Below, piece by piece: positions 36,010 through 45,900 of a DNA stretch of 64,000 bases (position 1 is its first letter; the number at the start of each line of letters is the position of its first letter). This DNA is from G963665975 sp963665975 (GTDB lineage: Bacteria; Bacteroidota; Rhodothermia; Rhodothermales; Bin80). The notes under the pieces were generated by a model, which saw only the letters and a list, made by a program, of their open reading frames with translations, was not told the DNA's origin and did no database searches. Position numbers and translations under genes: made by a program. The stretch spans positions 1,798,001 through 1,862,000 of the forward strand of contig OY762508.1 in NCBI GenBank assembly GCA_963665975.1. Reading direction: 5' to 3'.

Positions 36010-36160
36010 GAGCGCGTGTCTGGGGCCAGCCGGGCATGGAAGCGTCTGCTGCTTGTCGCCAGTACCCCATGCCCGATGGTTTCCTTAGCCCCGTGGGCCA
36101 ACGATCCGTGATCCAGCGCCGGGGATGAGGTTGGCTTAGGGCATGACTTGGGGCTGACGG
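36010..36160 (-). pseudogene. Tyrosine recombinase C-terminal remnant (second copy)
   Basis: The frame has LDHGSLAHGAKETIGHGVLA, then TSSRRFHARLAPDTRSS. It parallels 32082-32230 at the DNA level over about 180 bases, but the catalytic Tyr position has become Arg-Phe. It is dead. Confidence 0.55.
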
Positions 36161-36194
36161 CGCTCAATTCTCTCCCCCGACATGCGCTTTATCG

Positions 36195-37140
36195 GAAATG
36201 TTGTAGAACCTGACGAACGGGGCGGTCACGACCAGATCGGCCGCCAGTTCAGCCATTTCGTACGGGCTCACCATCCAGCCCACCACCTACCGACTGAAGA
36301 TATCTACGATCACATAACACTTGTAGGAGGTCCTTTTTCGGGGACCGCGCAGCGTGGTGATGTCTATGGACGAGACCAGGTTGGGGGCCGTGGCCACCAG
36401 CTCCGGCCTAGTGTAGGGCGGGTGTACCCCCTGGTTACGACGCTCTCGTACCGCATGGCTTTCTTTCAGAATACGATACATCGTGCGCCAGTGACACACA
36501 TGGGTGCTTTCATCCAACAGCGTGGCCCATATCGGCCGGGGCGGCAGATCCATGAACCGCTATGAACACAACAGTGCCAGAATCTGTGCGCGCCACGCGT
36601 CACTGATGGCGAGTCGGCCCTTTTGCCGCTTCCTTGGCCCTGGATGCAACCATCGGTGCCCGGTGCTACGGGAGATCTCCCTGTAGCGATACGCGGCAGC
36701 CACATCCATGGCCTTGGTGAGTTCCTCCAGCATAATAAACTTGGTTGCCCGGGCTCGTCGGGGGTTTCGAGACCCAGCAGTCTGGAGATTTTTTCTTGAA
36801 CCTCAATGACCTGCCGGGCCGGCTTGGGCTCACGACGCGTACGCGCAAGCGTCTTGCGCACTGCACGCAGCTCCTTTCTCAGCGCGTGCACCTTATCGGC
36901 GGACTGCGTTCCAGTCTCTGGGCTGTCGAGCTGTTGGCGCCACTTGGACAGCTGAGACGAGTAAAGGCCTTCCCGGCGTAACAGCGCGCCGACCTCTCCG
37001 GGTACCTGACAAGCGTCCGCTTCGCTGACGATGCACCGCTTATAGGCCTTGGTGAATCTGCGGCGCTTTGCCCGCGGTACGACCTCCGTGGATGGAACCT
37101 GCGGCGGTGCCGCATGGTCCTCTTGGAGCATTGAATCCAT
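36195..37140 (-). pseudogene. IS3-family transposase, OrfA plus decayed OrfB
   Basis: The OrfA-like start (ATG 37140) has RAKRRRFTKAYKRCIVSEAD and a coiled-coil region (ALRKELRAVRKTLARTRRE). Beyond about 36700 the OrfB part is in another frame: PELVATAPNLVSSIDITTLR, RGPRKRTSYKCYVIVDIFSR, containing the first catalytic Asp. The rest of OrfB (second Asp and Glu) is lost at about 36200, where the integrase remnant begins. Confidence 0.7.
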
Positions 37141-37232
37141 GGCGTTTGCCGATCTACGTGACTAAAAGACCGCCCACAACAATAACGACCAGGAGACTGC
37201 CATTGCACCCTAATTTGGGGCGATCATATTAG

Positions 37233-37454
37233 TTAACTGAAGCTTACTTCGTCCTGGGCGGCTGTCTTGGCCTTCGGTGCCTCCTGCCTCCCGCCCTTCA
37301 AAAACTGTCGCGTAGCTTCCAGTATCGTTAGCCCGCCGTAGCGCGGATTCGCCGCTGGCGTGTTGTCCCACGTGTCCTGCAAGCGCTTACGCTTGCACTC
37401 GTGCCGGTCGTCTACTGTCATTTCAGTGTTCTGTGTCCGTATGGACTGATCCAC
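37233..37454 (-). CDS. Small protein next to an IS1595-type transposase
   Basis: A 73-residue frame with ANPRYGGLTILEATRQFLKG and a Lys/Ala-rich tail. Short frames with PRYGGLT-like sequence accompany some IS1595 elements, which is why I keep it. Its start and function are uncertain. The adjoining transposase is broken. Confidence 0.35.
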   Translation of the reverse strand: MDQSIRTQNTEMTVDDRHECKRKRLQDTWDNTPAANPRYGGLTILEATRQFLKGGRQEAPKAKTAAQDEVSFS

Positions 37455-37471
37455 TTAGTTGGTGCACAACG

Positions 37472-38060
37472 CTACGCTGTCAGCGTCTTGCACATGAGCC
37501 ATTGCCCACCATACCAGCCACGACGTGCTGCATTTGCTCCAGCGTATCCATTGTGCGAACGTTGTGCGTGCCTGCAGACTGGTGCACGTAGCGTTGAAAG
37601 TGCTTCTTGCTCAAGCGGTGGTACGTACCATGATACGCCCACTTGAACATGCTCCAGAATGATTCCAGCCCGTTCGTGTGCGCCATGCCATTGACCCACT
37701 CGCCGACCGAGTGCTTGACGGTTTCGTGCTGCATCCCAATCATGCCTTTGTAGGCGTGCGCCTCATCGGTGTAGACCGCTGTGCCGAGAACCTTTTCAGG
37801 TTGTGTCCATGCAGGAGGTCCTGCTCGGTATAATATCTGTCGTACGACTCATCTCTATCCAGCAACATTCCGATGGTGAGCATGCTGGTGTAATCACCGG
37901 GCGAGCACCCCTTCCATCCAGCACAGATTCGCGCTCCACAAGCATAGCGTCGCAGACTACTCGTTCCGCATGTTCGCACAGCGCCACCAGGTACGTGTCC
38001 TTGCGCACCTCCTATGACAATTCGTTTTTTGCTAGCACAGAGGGATCTCCTGACTCCTTC
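37472..38060 (-). pseudogene. IS1595-family transposase, frameshifted
   Basis: In different frames on the minus strand appear a Cys/Glu-rich N-terminal piece (EHAERVVCDAMLVERES), VYTDEAHAYKGM, and then HETVKHSVGEWVNGMAHTNG, LESFWSMFKWAYHGTYHRLS, the conserved C-terminus of IS1595 transposases. Several indels separate them. It is inactive. Confidence 0.7.
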
Positions 38061-38116
38061 AGGCATCGTTCTTGCAGGGAATAGGATTCACGCACATTCT
38101 GTAGACTCATATACTA

Positions 38117-39340
38117 ATGTACCCGCTTGACCGAAAGCTTGTCGCATCTCTGTTCTTACTGGGACTCCTTCTATTCATCATCAGTCTGGCGCAAAGACAA
38201 CGTCGTCAGGATGGTCCAGACTCCGGCAAGGATTCGATTCACCCTACCTCCGAAAACATTCCGGTCATAACCGATCCTCGCTTTGTTTTGCGACCAGAAG
38301 CAAACGAACAAGGTGCCGAGAATAATTTCATAGACATGACCGAGTACGAGGAAATAGCCACCATCGGCCTAAACGAAGGAAATCCACATGAAATGTTTGG
38401 AAACATTGTAGATGTAGCGACCAATTATGCCGGCACTCTGTTCGTTCTGGATTCAGAATACAATCAGGTGCGAGTATTCGACTATGACGGATCTCATATC
38501 AGCACATTCGGTGGCCCCGGGGAGGGCCCCGGAGAATTTCTCTATCCATGGAAAGTCTTGCTCGCCAACATAGGGAGAACCGTAGCGGTGCATAGTATTA
38601 ACCCGTTTGTGCACGTCTTCGAGCGACAAGATGCGACCACCTTCCAGCTACGATCATCCTTTCCTGATGATGTGCAACTGGGCGATAGTGGTTGCGCGAT
38701 GAACGGGTATTTTTACTACCTGGGCTTCTCTAATGAATTGGACGGCGTTATCCACAAGTATACACTCGAGGGAAACCGGGTCGCATCTTTTGGGGCTCCC
38801 TACAAATCATCCAGTCCAATAGCTACTCAGGTCCTGTCAGATAGCGGCTATCTTGCTTGTAGCGAACAACAAGCGATGATTGCCCACATCAGGTCGTACG
38901 TTCCGGTTGTTACCGGCTACAAGGAGACCGGTGAAGCGGCCTGGCAAGTATTGTTTCCTGACTTCAAGCCCCGTAAAGTAGAAGTGTCCAGAACCGAAGA
39001 TGGACGTGAGAGCATATTCTTGGGCAATCCTGTAATCGGCGAAAACTCCTTCGTTGATCTGTTCACCGACTCGTCTGGTGACTATTTCTATGTGAAACAC
39101 TCGACTCGCGTTGGCCCCAGAGAAGATGGGTCAATTGTTGTACACGACGTCTTTCGAGTGGATGCTCGAACGGGAGAGGGATCATACTTGGGTAATGCGC
39201 CCCTTGGTCAAATGCATACCGATTTAGATGATCCTTATGTTATAACGGCGTGGAATTATCCATTTCCAAGAGTCAAGATTTACAAAGTAAGAGAGGCTCA
39301 TTCCCGGGCAGTCAACCCGAAGGTGCCGGGTGAGTCGTAA
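38117..39340 (+). CDS. 6-bladed beta-propeller protein (subfamily B) with replaced C-terminus
   Basis: A 407-residue protein with an N-terminal membrane segment (VASLFLLGLLLFIISLAQ), then IHPTSENIPVITDP, the blade NIVDVATNYAGTLFVLDS and TFGGPGEGPGEF. The natural end is near KIYKVREAHS by comparison with paralogues. The last eleven residues (RAVNPKVPGES) are encoded by the start of duplication copy B at 39306. The propeller itself is complete, so the product may still fold. Confidence 0.8.
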   Translation: MYPLDRKLVASLFLLGLLLFIISLAQRQRRQDGPDSGKDSIHPTSENIPVITDPRFVLRPEANEQGAENNFIDMTEYEEIATIGLNEGNPHEMFGNIVDVATNYAGTLFVLDSEYNQVRVFDYDGSHISTFGGPGEGPGEFLYPWKVLLANIGRTVAVHSINPFVHVFERQDATTFQLRSSFPDDVQLGDSGCAMNGYFYYLGFSNELDGVIHKYTLEGNRVASFGAPYKSSSPIATQVLSDSGYLACSEQQAMIAHIRSYVPVVTGYKETGEAAWQVLFPDFKPRKVEVSRTEDGRESIFLGNPVIGENSFVDLFTDSSGDYFYVKHSTRVGPREDGSIVVHDVFRVDARTGEGSYLGNAPLGQMHTDLDDPYVITAWNYPFPRVKIYKVREAHSRAVNPKVPGES

Positions 39341-39481
39341 TGCCACTGAACCTTTCTTTGTGCTGGGCCACGACAGAGGTTTTCATTGACATCAGTTTCA
39401 ATCAATCCGTCCCCAGTTCATGCCAGTCGGTCAATCCATACCCTGCCAGAGTAATCCGCTAATTCTGGCCTGCGATATGGA

Positions 39482-40330
39482 TCATCTCAGGTTGTCCAGT
39501 ACAAAACGAACACGCTGGAAGGCATCCTGACAAACCCGGTCGTATTCATCAGTGCCCGGCTTTAACTCACGAAAGTCGGCGATTGCGTGGGGACCCTTAT
39601 GATTGACATCGGCAAAGACTTCGCTGAGGATACCCAACGCCTCATTGACCAGGCCGTGATTGGCATGCTTGGCCACAGCTCTGGTGAGTCCTTCGAGCCC
39701 GGCCCGGTGATACCTTCACAGAAACCAGATATCGTAGGCATCCTTCGGCTTGTCACGTCGAGCCAGGGCATTCGCCTTCATTACCAGAAAAGGAACGGGG
39801 CTGGCGACGCGGACATTGGCACGAATCATTGCGCCGCTAGGAGAACGTCCTTCGACCGGGACGCGCTTGACCAGACCCTCCTTGAAAACAAGGTCGGCAC
39901 CACGGGCCTTCCGAGCACGAGGGTCTTGTACCCGCTGGGACTGCCGGCCAGACCGTACTCTCCTGCGATGAGATCCACTTCGACGACCACGGGATCGGGA
40001 TTGCCTCCGTCATCCAGCATCACGTTTCGATAGAAAACAAAGTTCTGCTTTGTGTCCGCGTAATAGTCTGACTGCTCTAGAGCGTGCGGAGCGTCTCGGA
40101 GCGCACCTCTTGGAGCGGCTCCTGATTGAGCGCCAGATCCACGTCCATGGATCCGATATGCCCGGTTTCCGGCATCAAAAGAGGAGGCACCCACCCGCCA
40201 ACCACGGATATCATTTCCTGATACTCGTCGAGCAATTGTGTCAGTTCGAGAAGAACCCGGCGGGCGTCCTCCACGGCGCGACTTTCATATTCTCTTGCTA
40301 CATATTGCCTCAACGCTCTTTCTGCTGATC
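39482..40330 (-). pseudogene. abiEii pseudogene
   Basis: Compared with copy A, the gene has a TGA nonsense codon near 39718 (where copy A reads WFLLKYH), a 10-base deletion near 39949 and a one-base deletion near 40078. The nucleotidyltransferase block (GSMDVDLAL) is still readable, but no intact frame covers it and the C-terminus together. Confidence 0.85.
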
Positions 40331-41438
40331 GCACATCGCCTTCCAAGCGGGCTCGAGGATTTGGCTTCGTAGAAACGCGGCACCCTCCTCGCCTCTGATC
40401 CTCGCCAGATTGAGATCGAGAATGAGCTGTATCGGATGAGCTACGTTGACGTCCCCAATCTGTCTGGCTCCAAAAAATACGCCCGCGTCGTAGGGATCAA
40501 AGAGCCGGATATTCGGGCCAGTTTCGACGGTACGCAACTCGGCGCGACGGGCGACTTTGTCCTGTGCTTCGGTATCGACGTAAGCCGCCGCGCGTTTGTA
40601 GCGGACGTGAGGGGCAAGACGCTCAGCCCCTGAGAACTCTGCCAGCGCATAGCACACACCGACATCCTCTGCCGCTTCGGCCAAACGATGCTCGGTTTCC
40701 TTTACACCCCTGAAGCTGTAAAAGTCATGGATACAATTGCGGCGGTACCTGAAGGCGACCGCCCATGCGTCGAGGGCTTCATCGGGCGCGATTAGTGCTA
40801 ACCCGTGTGGCGTTACAACTGCCCACTCTCTGTCCAGGAGAAGTGGCTTGACCTTTGCCACAAGCCCTAGGCTCACACAGGCTTCTTCAGCTAGCGCCGC
40901 CATGCGCCACGGAATGCATGGATGCATGAGCAGAATGCGGAGGACGCGAGAAGCCTTCGGTGAGAAAAGCGTGCGGAGTTCAGAACGCTCCGAGAAGGGG
41001 TTGGCATTGCCTTTCCGGTCCACGTAAATGCCGTCGCAAACAAGACGCCCGTTGCCGGCGAGGTCGAGTTATCCGTGACCGCGCTTCTGGAGTATCTCGG
41101 CGGCAGCGTCAGACACGTAGGGCGCGACCAAGAGGCCATATACCGGTGAGTGCCCATGCTCAATCACCTGCTCTATGTAGCGGCTAAGTTGATCGGAAGC
41201 CAATCTGGCCCAGCGGAGTTGACCGCTAGCTTTCACCTCGAAAATGAGCGTGACGTGAGCCGCTCGGCAGCTTCTGGACTCGCCTTGCTTCCAGACCTCG
41301 AAGACGAGGTCCGAGATCCAAAGTTGATTCGCCAACGCGCACTTCCTCCCTTAACCGGACTTCGAGCACGATGGGGATGTCGAGCAACGTTTGTTCGATG
41401 AGCGAAGTCGCCCGAGTATGTACGGTTTTCTCTTTCAC
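40310..41438 (-). pseudogene. abiEi pseudogene
   Basis: Copy A's GHGYLDLAG has become a stop here (TAC to TAA near 41069), and a frameshift lies near 41320. The C-terminal 237 codons from 41023 remain open, so a truncated winged-helix piece might still be made from an internal start. The nuclease-like N-terminus is lost. Confidence 0.8.
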
Positions 41439-41568
41439 TCTGAAAGCGTATTTCACGGTTTGGTCAAAGATGTTATCAAAGTGAAAGGATTCACTAAATG
41501 CAATGGCCAATCTCAACTTGGCTCGAAGTGCGGCGGCGCACTTCGAATTGAAGATTCGCTAGACGGAC

Positions 41569-41687
41569 ACCATTATTGACGAAGTAACGCCCGCCGTGAG
41601 TAGCTGGCGGGAATATGCGCGCCGGTCAGGTATGCATACTGAGGATATTGCGGTCTACGCTGCGGACAATCATGAGGACTGCCGATA
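41569..41687 (+). pseudogene. hipA 3'-end fragment
   Basis: About 120 bases match the last codons of hipA (20400-20519), including IIDEV, VSSWREYAR and the AVYA...HE..CR end with its stop. No other part of hipA is present. In the intact locus this end lies on the other side of the AbiE module. Confidence 0.8.
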
Positions 41688-41689
41688 GC

Positions 41690-42006
41690 GGACGGACGGG
41701 ACGCCAGACTGGACAATGTCTTCTCTGATCCCTGCTTTCAACTGTTGTAATGGTTACTCAGATACGAAGCCCTAATAATCCAGAAGCGGGTATAGGAATC
41801 AGCGACATCGTGTCGCTCCAGACGAAACCAGCAAGTGTCATGGGTATTGCCGGTTCTTCATACATCCATTGCGTACCGCGCGACGCTTGACCCCAAGAGC
41901 CTCGAAGGAATCATAGCAGAAGCTCTATGTCCCACTCTTTTCCCAAAATGCTCCTCGACAAAGGAAGCGGCAGATGAGCGGGTTGCATTCCGCGACAGCC
42001 GCTCTA
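41690..42006. other. Gap without recognisable gene
   Basis: No family match or repeat seen; short frames only. Confidence 0.35.
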
Positions 42007-42921
42007 TTAATCGTTTTCCAGTTCAAAGTAATCATCATCCATCCGTTTGATCTCAAAAGTCACCTTGCTTCGGACCCCTACGTCGTAATCGACCATGAAG
42101 CTGGCCAATTTCTCCCCGTCGATCAGAATGATGCGTTTCGGACTCAGCTCAACGTATTTCCTCGCCTGAGAAGTGAACGTGGAAGTGGTGACAAACACTC
42201 CCTTTGTCGTACCTCCTGCCATGTCAATCGCTCCCGCAAAGTTGCGTAGGGCACCCTCACCCACGGTGTTGCTATCCGAATAATTCTTTGCTTGTATATA
42301 CACCTCGTCCAGCCCGAGTACATCCTCCTTGATCTTGCCATCAATGCCGTGGTCCCCGGAACGTCCGGTCACAAGACCCCTCGCATCGTCTCCGCTGCCG
42401 TAACCCATGGCAATTAATACATCCACTATCAACTTTTCCAGAAATTCCGGTGATGCGCTCCGTACCCTTTCAAGCAACTCGATTTCCAGACTCTTTCTTA
42501 TTTCACCAACAGTGTTCTGCAGTACTTCCTCCGGCGTATCGACCTGATCATCTATAGGGTTTGCCTTCTTCCCGCCACGTATTTTGCCGATCTTCTCCAC
42601 ATAGGCCGGATACTGACGAAGCGTATTCCTGTCGACCTGCTCTCCTCGCGCCGCCAGATTTTTTCCCTCTTCTGTTATTCGGTAGACTGCACGACGGACG
42701 CGTACCAGGAGTAAGGCATGCTGCAAATGCCAGACCGCCCAGGATATCCGATTGTTAAATAACGGCTGGTGAAGGCTCGGCAACATTTCCTGGAGGTCTT
42801 CCGGCGTAAGGCCCATCGACTCGGAAACACGGGCACGTATTGCGGAAATCGAAGTCTCTTCGCCGTTGGATAACGCCTGCAATACCGGCAGTATCAATGC
42901 TGTGGATTTTGGAATGGACAT
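42007..42921 (-). CDS. mrr: Mrr-type restriction endonuclease
   Basis: A 304-residue protein from ATG 42921. The N-terminal half is a winged-helix Mrr_N domain (LPVLQALSNGEETSISAIRARV and RRAVYRITEEGKNLA). The C-terminal half is an Mrr_cat PD-(D/E)XK domain: FLEKLIVDVLIAMGYG, GDHGIDGKI (Asp) and VYIQAKNY (Gln-x-Lys). All expected catalytic positions are present. It cuts modified, usually methylated, foreign DNA. It is a solitary type IV gene at the edge of the accessory island. Confidence 0.88.
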   Translation of the reverse strand: MSIPKSTALILPVLQALSNGEETSISAIRARVSESMGLTPEDLQEMLPSLHQPLFNNRISWAVWHLQHALLLVRVRRAVYRITEEGKNLAARGEQVDRNTLRQYPAYVEKIGKIRGGKKANPIDDQVDTPEEVLQNTVGEIRKSLEIELLERVRSASPEFLEKLIVDVLIAMGYGSGDDARGLVTGRSGDHGIDGKIKEDVLGLDEVYIQAKNYSDSNTVGEGALRNFAGAIDMAGGTTKGVFVTTSTFTSQARKYVELSPKRIILIDGEKLASFMVDYDVGVRSKVTFEIKRMDDDYFELEND

Positions 42922-42989
42922 GCAAGTATCTCGATTTTGGTGATAAACTCGATTGTCACCTGACGCCCGTGAGGCATGCGTGCTTACGC

Positions 42990-45900
42990 TTACGGCGCCG
43001 TGACGACCATCGTGCCCTGCATCACGCGCCAGTGGCCAGGAAACGTGCACAAATACGGATAGTCGCCAGCCTTATGCGGAGATACGAACGTTAGCGTCGC
43101 AGAATCCTTCGACTGCACAAGTCCCGTCGAGAATAGCACCGCCGTAGTGTCCGGCACATACTGCAACGCCTCCGCCTCATTCCGCTTGATGAGCCCATCC
43201 AGCATCGCACCCACAGCATTGGCGGAGCCCGGCTCCACAAACACCGCATTGTGCGGCAAGTCATCCGGGTTCGTAAACGTCAGCCGGATGCGCTCCCCTG
43301 AGGGCACCGCAAACGATGTCCTGTCGAACTGCAACGCTCCAGGAATCACGCTGAGCGCAACCTCCACCGCCTCCTCCACAGCCGTGCCACTCGCATCAGC
43401 GTCTCCCGACGCCGGGCTCATGATGCTGTAATGATGGTGCAGGAACTGCAATGCCAGCGGCGTGCGGCGACTGATCTCGGATTTCTTGCCGTTCACGTAC
43501 TCCTCCTCGACCTTGTACTGCCAATCCGTAGCCAACGATGCCATAAACGATCCGGCCCGAATAAAAAGCTGCTCCTCCTCGCCCCAAAAGCCGCCCCGTC
43601 CACTCGTATCCTCCGCACGCACTGCAACAACGTTCCGCCCCGCCCTCAACACCCCGGCCGGCACCTCGTACACGCGTGGCCGGCCGTACCCGTTAGGCCA
43701 CTCGCCGACCAACACGCCATTCAAATACGTAACGTCGCTGTCCCACACCGAACCAAGCCCGATGGTGGCCGCGCGGCCAGCCACCTGCGCAGGCACGTCA
43801 ATCTCCACCCGAAACCACACTACGCCATCGAAGGTGGCGAACTCCTCCGATTTGTCCCATGGATACGGCTGCGCCATTGTGCCCCAGTCGGACGTGTCCA
43901 GATCCAGGCCTGACCAATCCGTGCCGTCCGCTCCCAACCCTCCCGCCAGACGCGCGATCTGCTGCGCATACTCGGTAGCACCAATGTCCGCGCTGAATGC
44001 ACCCAGGAAGCCATCGCGATGCCTGGATGCCGCGATAAACAATGCCTCCGGCAGCCAGACATCCTCCAACACATCCTCCCGCACGCTCTGTGCATATAGC
44101 GCCGCACCGGCAACATCGGAAGGAGGCATCTCCGAGGCCGCCAAAAACGCGTACAGCCGCACATTCAGGTCTTCGTCCTCAAACAGACCCGCCTCCAGAA
44201 TCGCGGTCAGTGACTCATCCGTGCGCGGAAGCACCTGCGCGGCAGTCTTGCGTACGCCGGCCACCACGTGCGTGAGCGCCCTGCGAACCACCCGCAACGC
44301 CTCTTCATTGGAGCCGTCCAGGACGCCCAGGCCATGCAGCGTCCATAAGGCGTGCACGGCAGGTCCGTTCAGGCCGATGGGATCCACCATGTGAGGCCGG
44401 ATGAGATCGTACAGATCGTCCAACACCTCGTCGATCCCGCCCTCGACCAGGAGCCGTTGGGCCGTAAGACGCCAGAACATGTTGTCGTGCTTCAGGCCAT
44501 TGATGAGGGAAATTGGACGAGCAGGATCGAGCGTAGGCATTGGCCTTGGCCGTGCGCCCTTGTAGGCCAGACGGTAAATGCGCCCGTGCTCCTTGTCGCG
44601 AAGCGAATTGATATGCGCATTCCCCTTCCCGGTGCGGAAACCCCCGGGCGTCGGGTTGTGCTGCACAATGAAATTGTACCAGTCCAGTATCCAGACCGCA
44701 CCGTCCGGCCCTACCTCCGCATGCACGGGCGACACCCATTCGTCCGCACTCGCCAACAGATTCCAGCCATTCTCCTCCCGGTAGCCCGAGCCGGCACGCT
44801 CCAGGATCGCGTTGTGCAGCAGGTTGCCCGTAGGTTCGTTCACGAGCGCAATGCGGTTCCAGTATGCGCGCGGAAAATCTCTGGCCGTATACAAGTTGTG
44901 TCCGGCTGAGGCCGTGAATCCTCCCCAGACGTCTACCTGCCGATAATTCGGCGTGATGGCGTGCATCGCATAGTGCCCATCCAACTTGATTTTGCCATCA
45001 CCCAAAAGACCCGGCACGTTCGCATAGTACCGGTTGGGAATGGCTACAAAAACACTGTGCTCGTTATTGGCCGTCGAGCCGAATATGTCGAACGTCTCCG
45101 AGAACCCGAGTCCCCACGTGTTGTTGGTGAAATCGGATACGGGCTCGAACCAGTTGCCGTCTGGCGTAAACCGATAGACACCCTGGCCCATCGACACCGT
45201 GTCTCCGCGAAAAACACCCTCAAAATCGTTGTAGCCGACCATCCCCCAGATCCAGTTGTCGAATCCGTACTTCAAATTGGACGGTCCCGCATGCGTATCC
45301 ATCGTACCGAACCCGGTGAGCACGACCTCGCGCGTGTCCGCCCGGTCGTCGCCATCGGTGTCCTTTAGTAGCAGGATGTCCGGCGCTTGTGACACCAAAA
45401 CCCCGCCCCGGGCGAATGCGATACTCGTCGGAATACTCAGCCCATCCGCAAATTCTGTGAACGAATCCGCCTTCCCGTCGCCATCGGTATCCTCTACAAT
45501 GGTAATCACATCACGCCCCTCACCCTCCAGGCGTTCCTCGTTGGGGTAGTCGACCGTCTGCAGGACGAATAGCCGGCCACGCTCATCCCAGGCCATCGCA
45601 ATGGGATTAACAATTTCCGGTTCGGCGGCGAATAGCTCGAGCGTGAATCCGACAGGCACCTGGATATATCGCATCGACGCCTCCGGGGCCAGCGGTTGCT
45701 GCAGCATCGGCGGCGGATCGCGCTCCTCGTAATTGGGAATGCTGTCGTGCTTCGTGTACCGAAGCGGCTCGCGAGAGACGCCCTCCCATAGCGCGCGCAC
45801 GCGGTCACCGACTGCCCACAGAATGCCGCTCCGGATCAGCGCATGAAATCCCGGATTGCTCCACGTGCGCTCGTCATGGCCGTAGGCCGTGTAGAACATC

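Larger units (their letters stand above)
39306..41504. repeat. Segmental duplication, copy B (decayed AbiE module)
   Basis: It is closely similar to 20661-22862 throughout, with point changes and small deletions. Its left edge lies inside the propeller gene ending at 39340. Its right edge is followed, 65 bases on, by a fragment of hipA. Confidence 0.85.

Noticed and set aside
43462..44394. Plus-strand frames over the large lipoprotein
   Set aside because: They are antisense shadows of a GC-rich gene and show low-complexity Ser/Arg/Pro translation.
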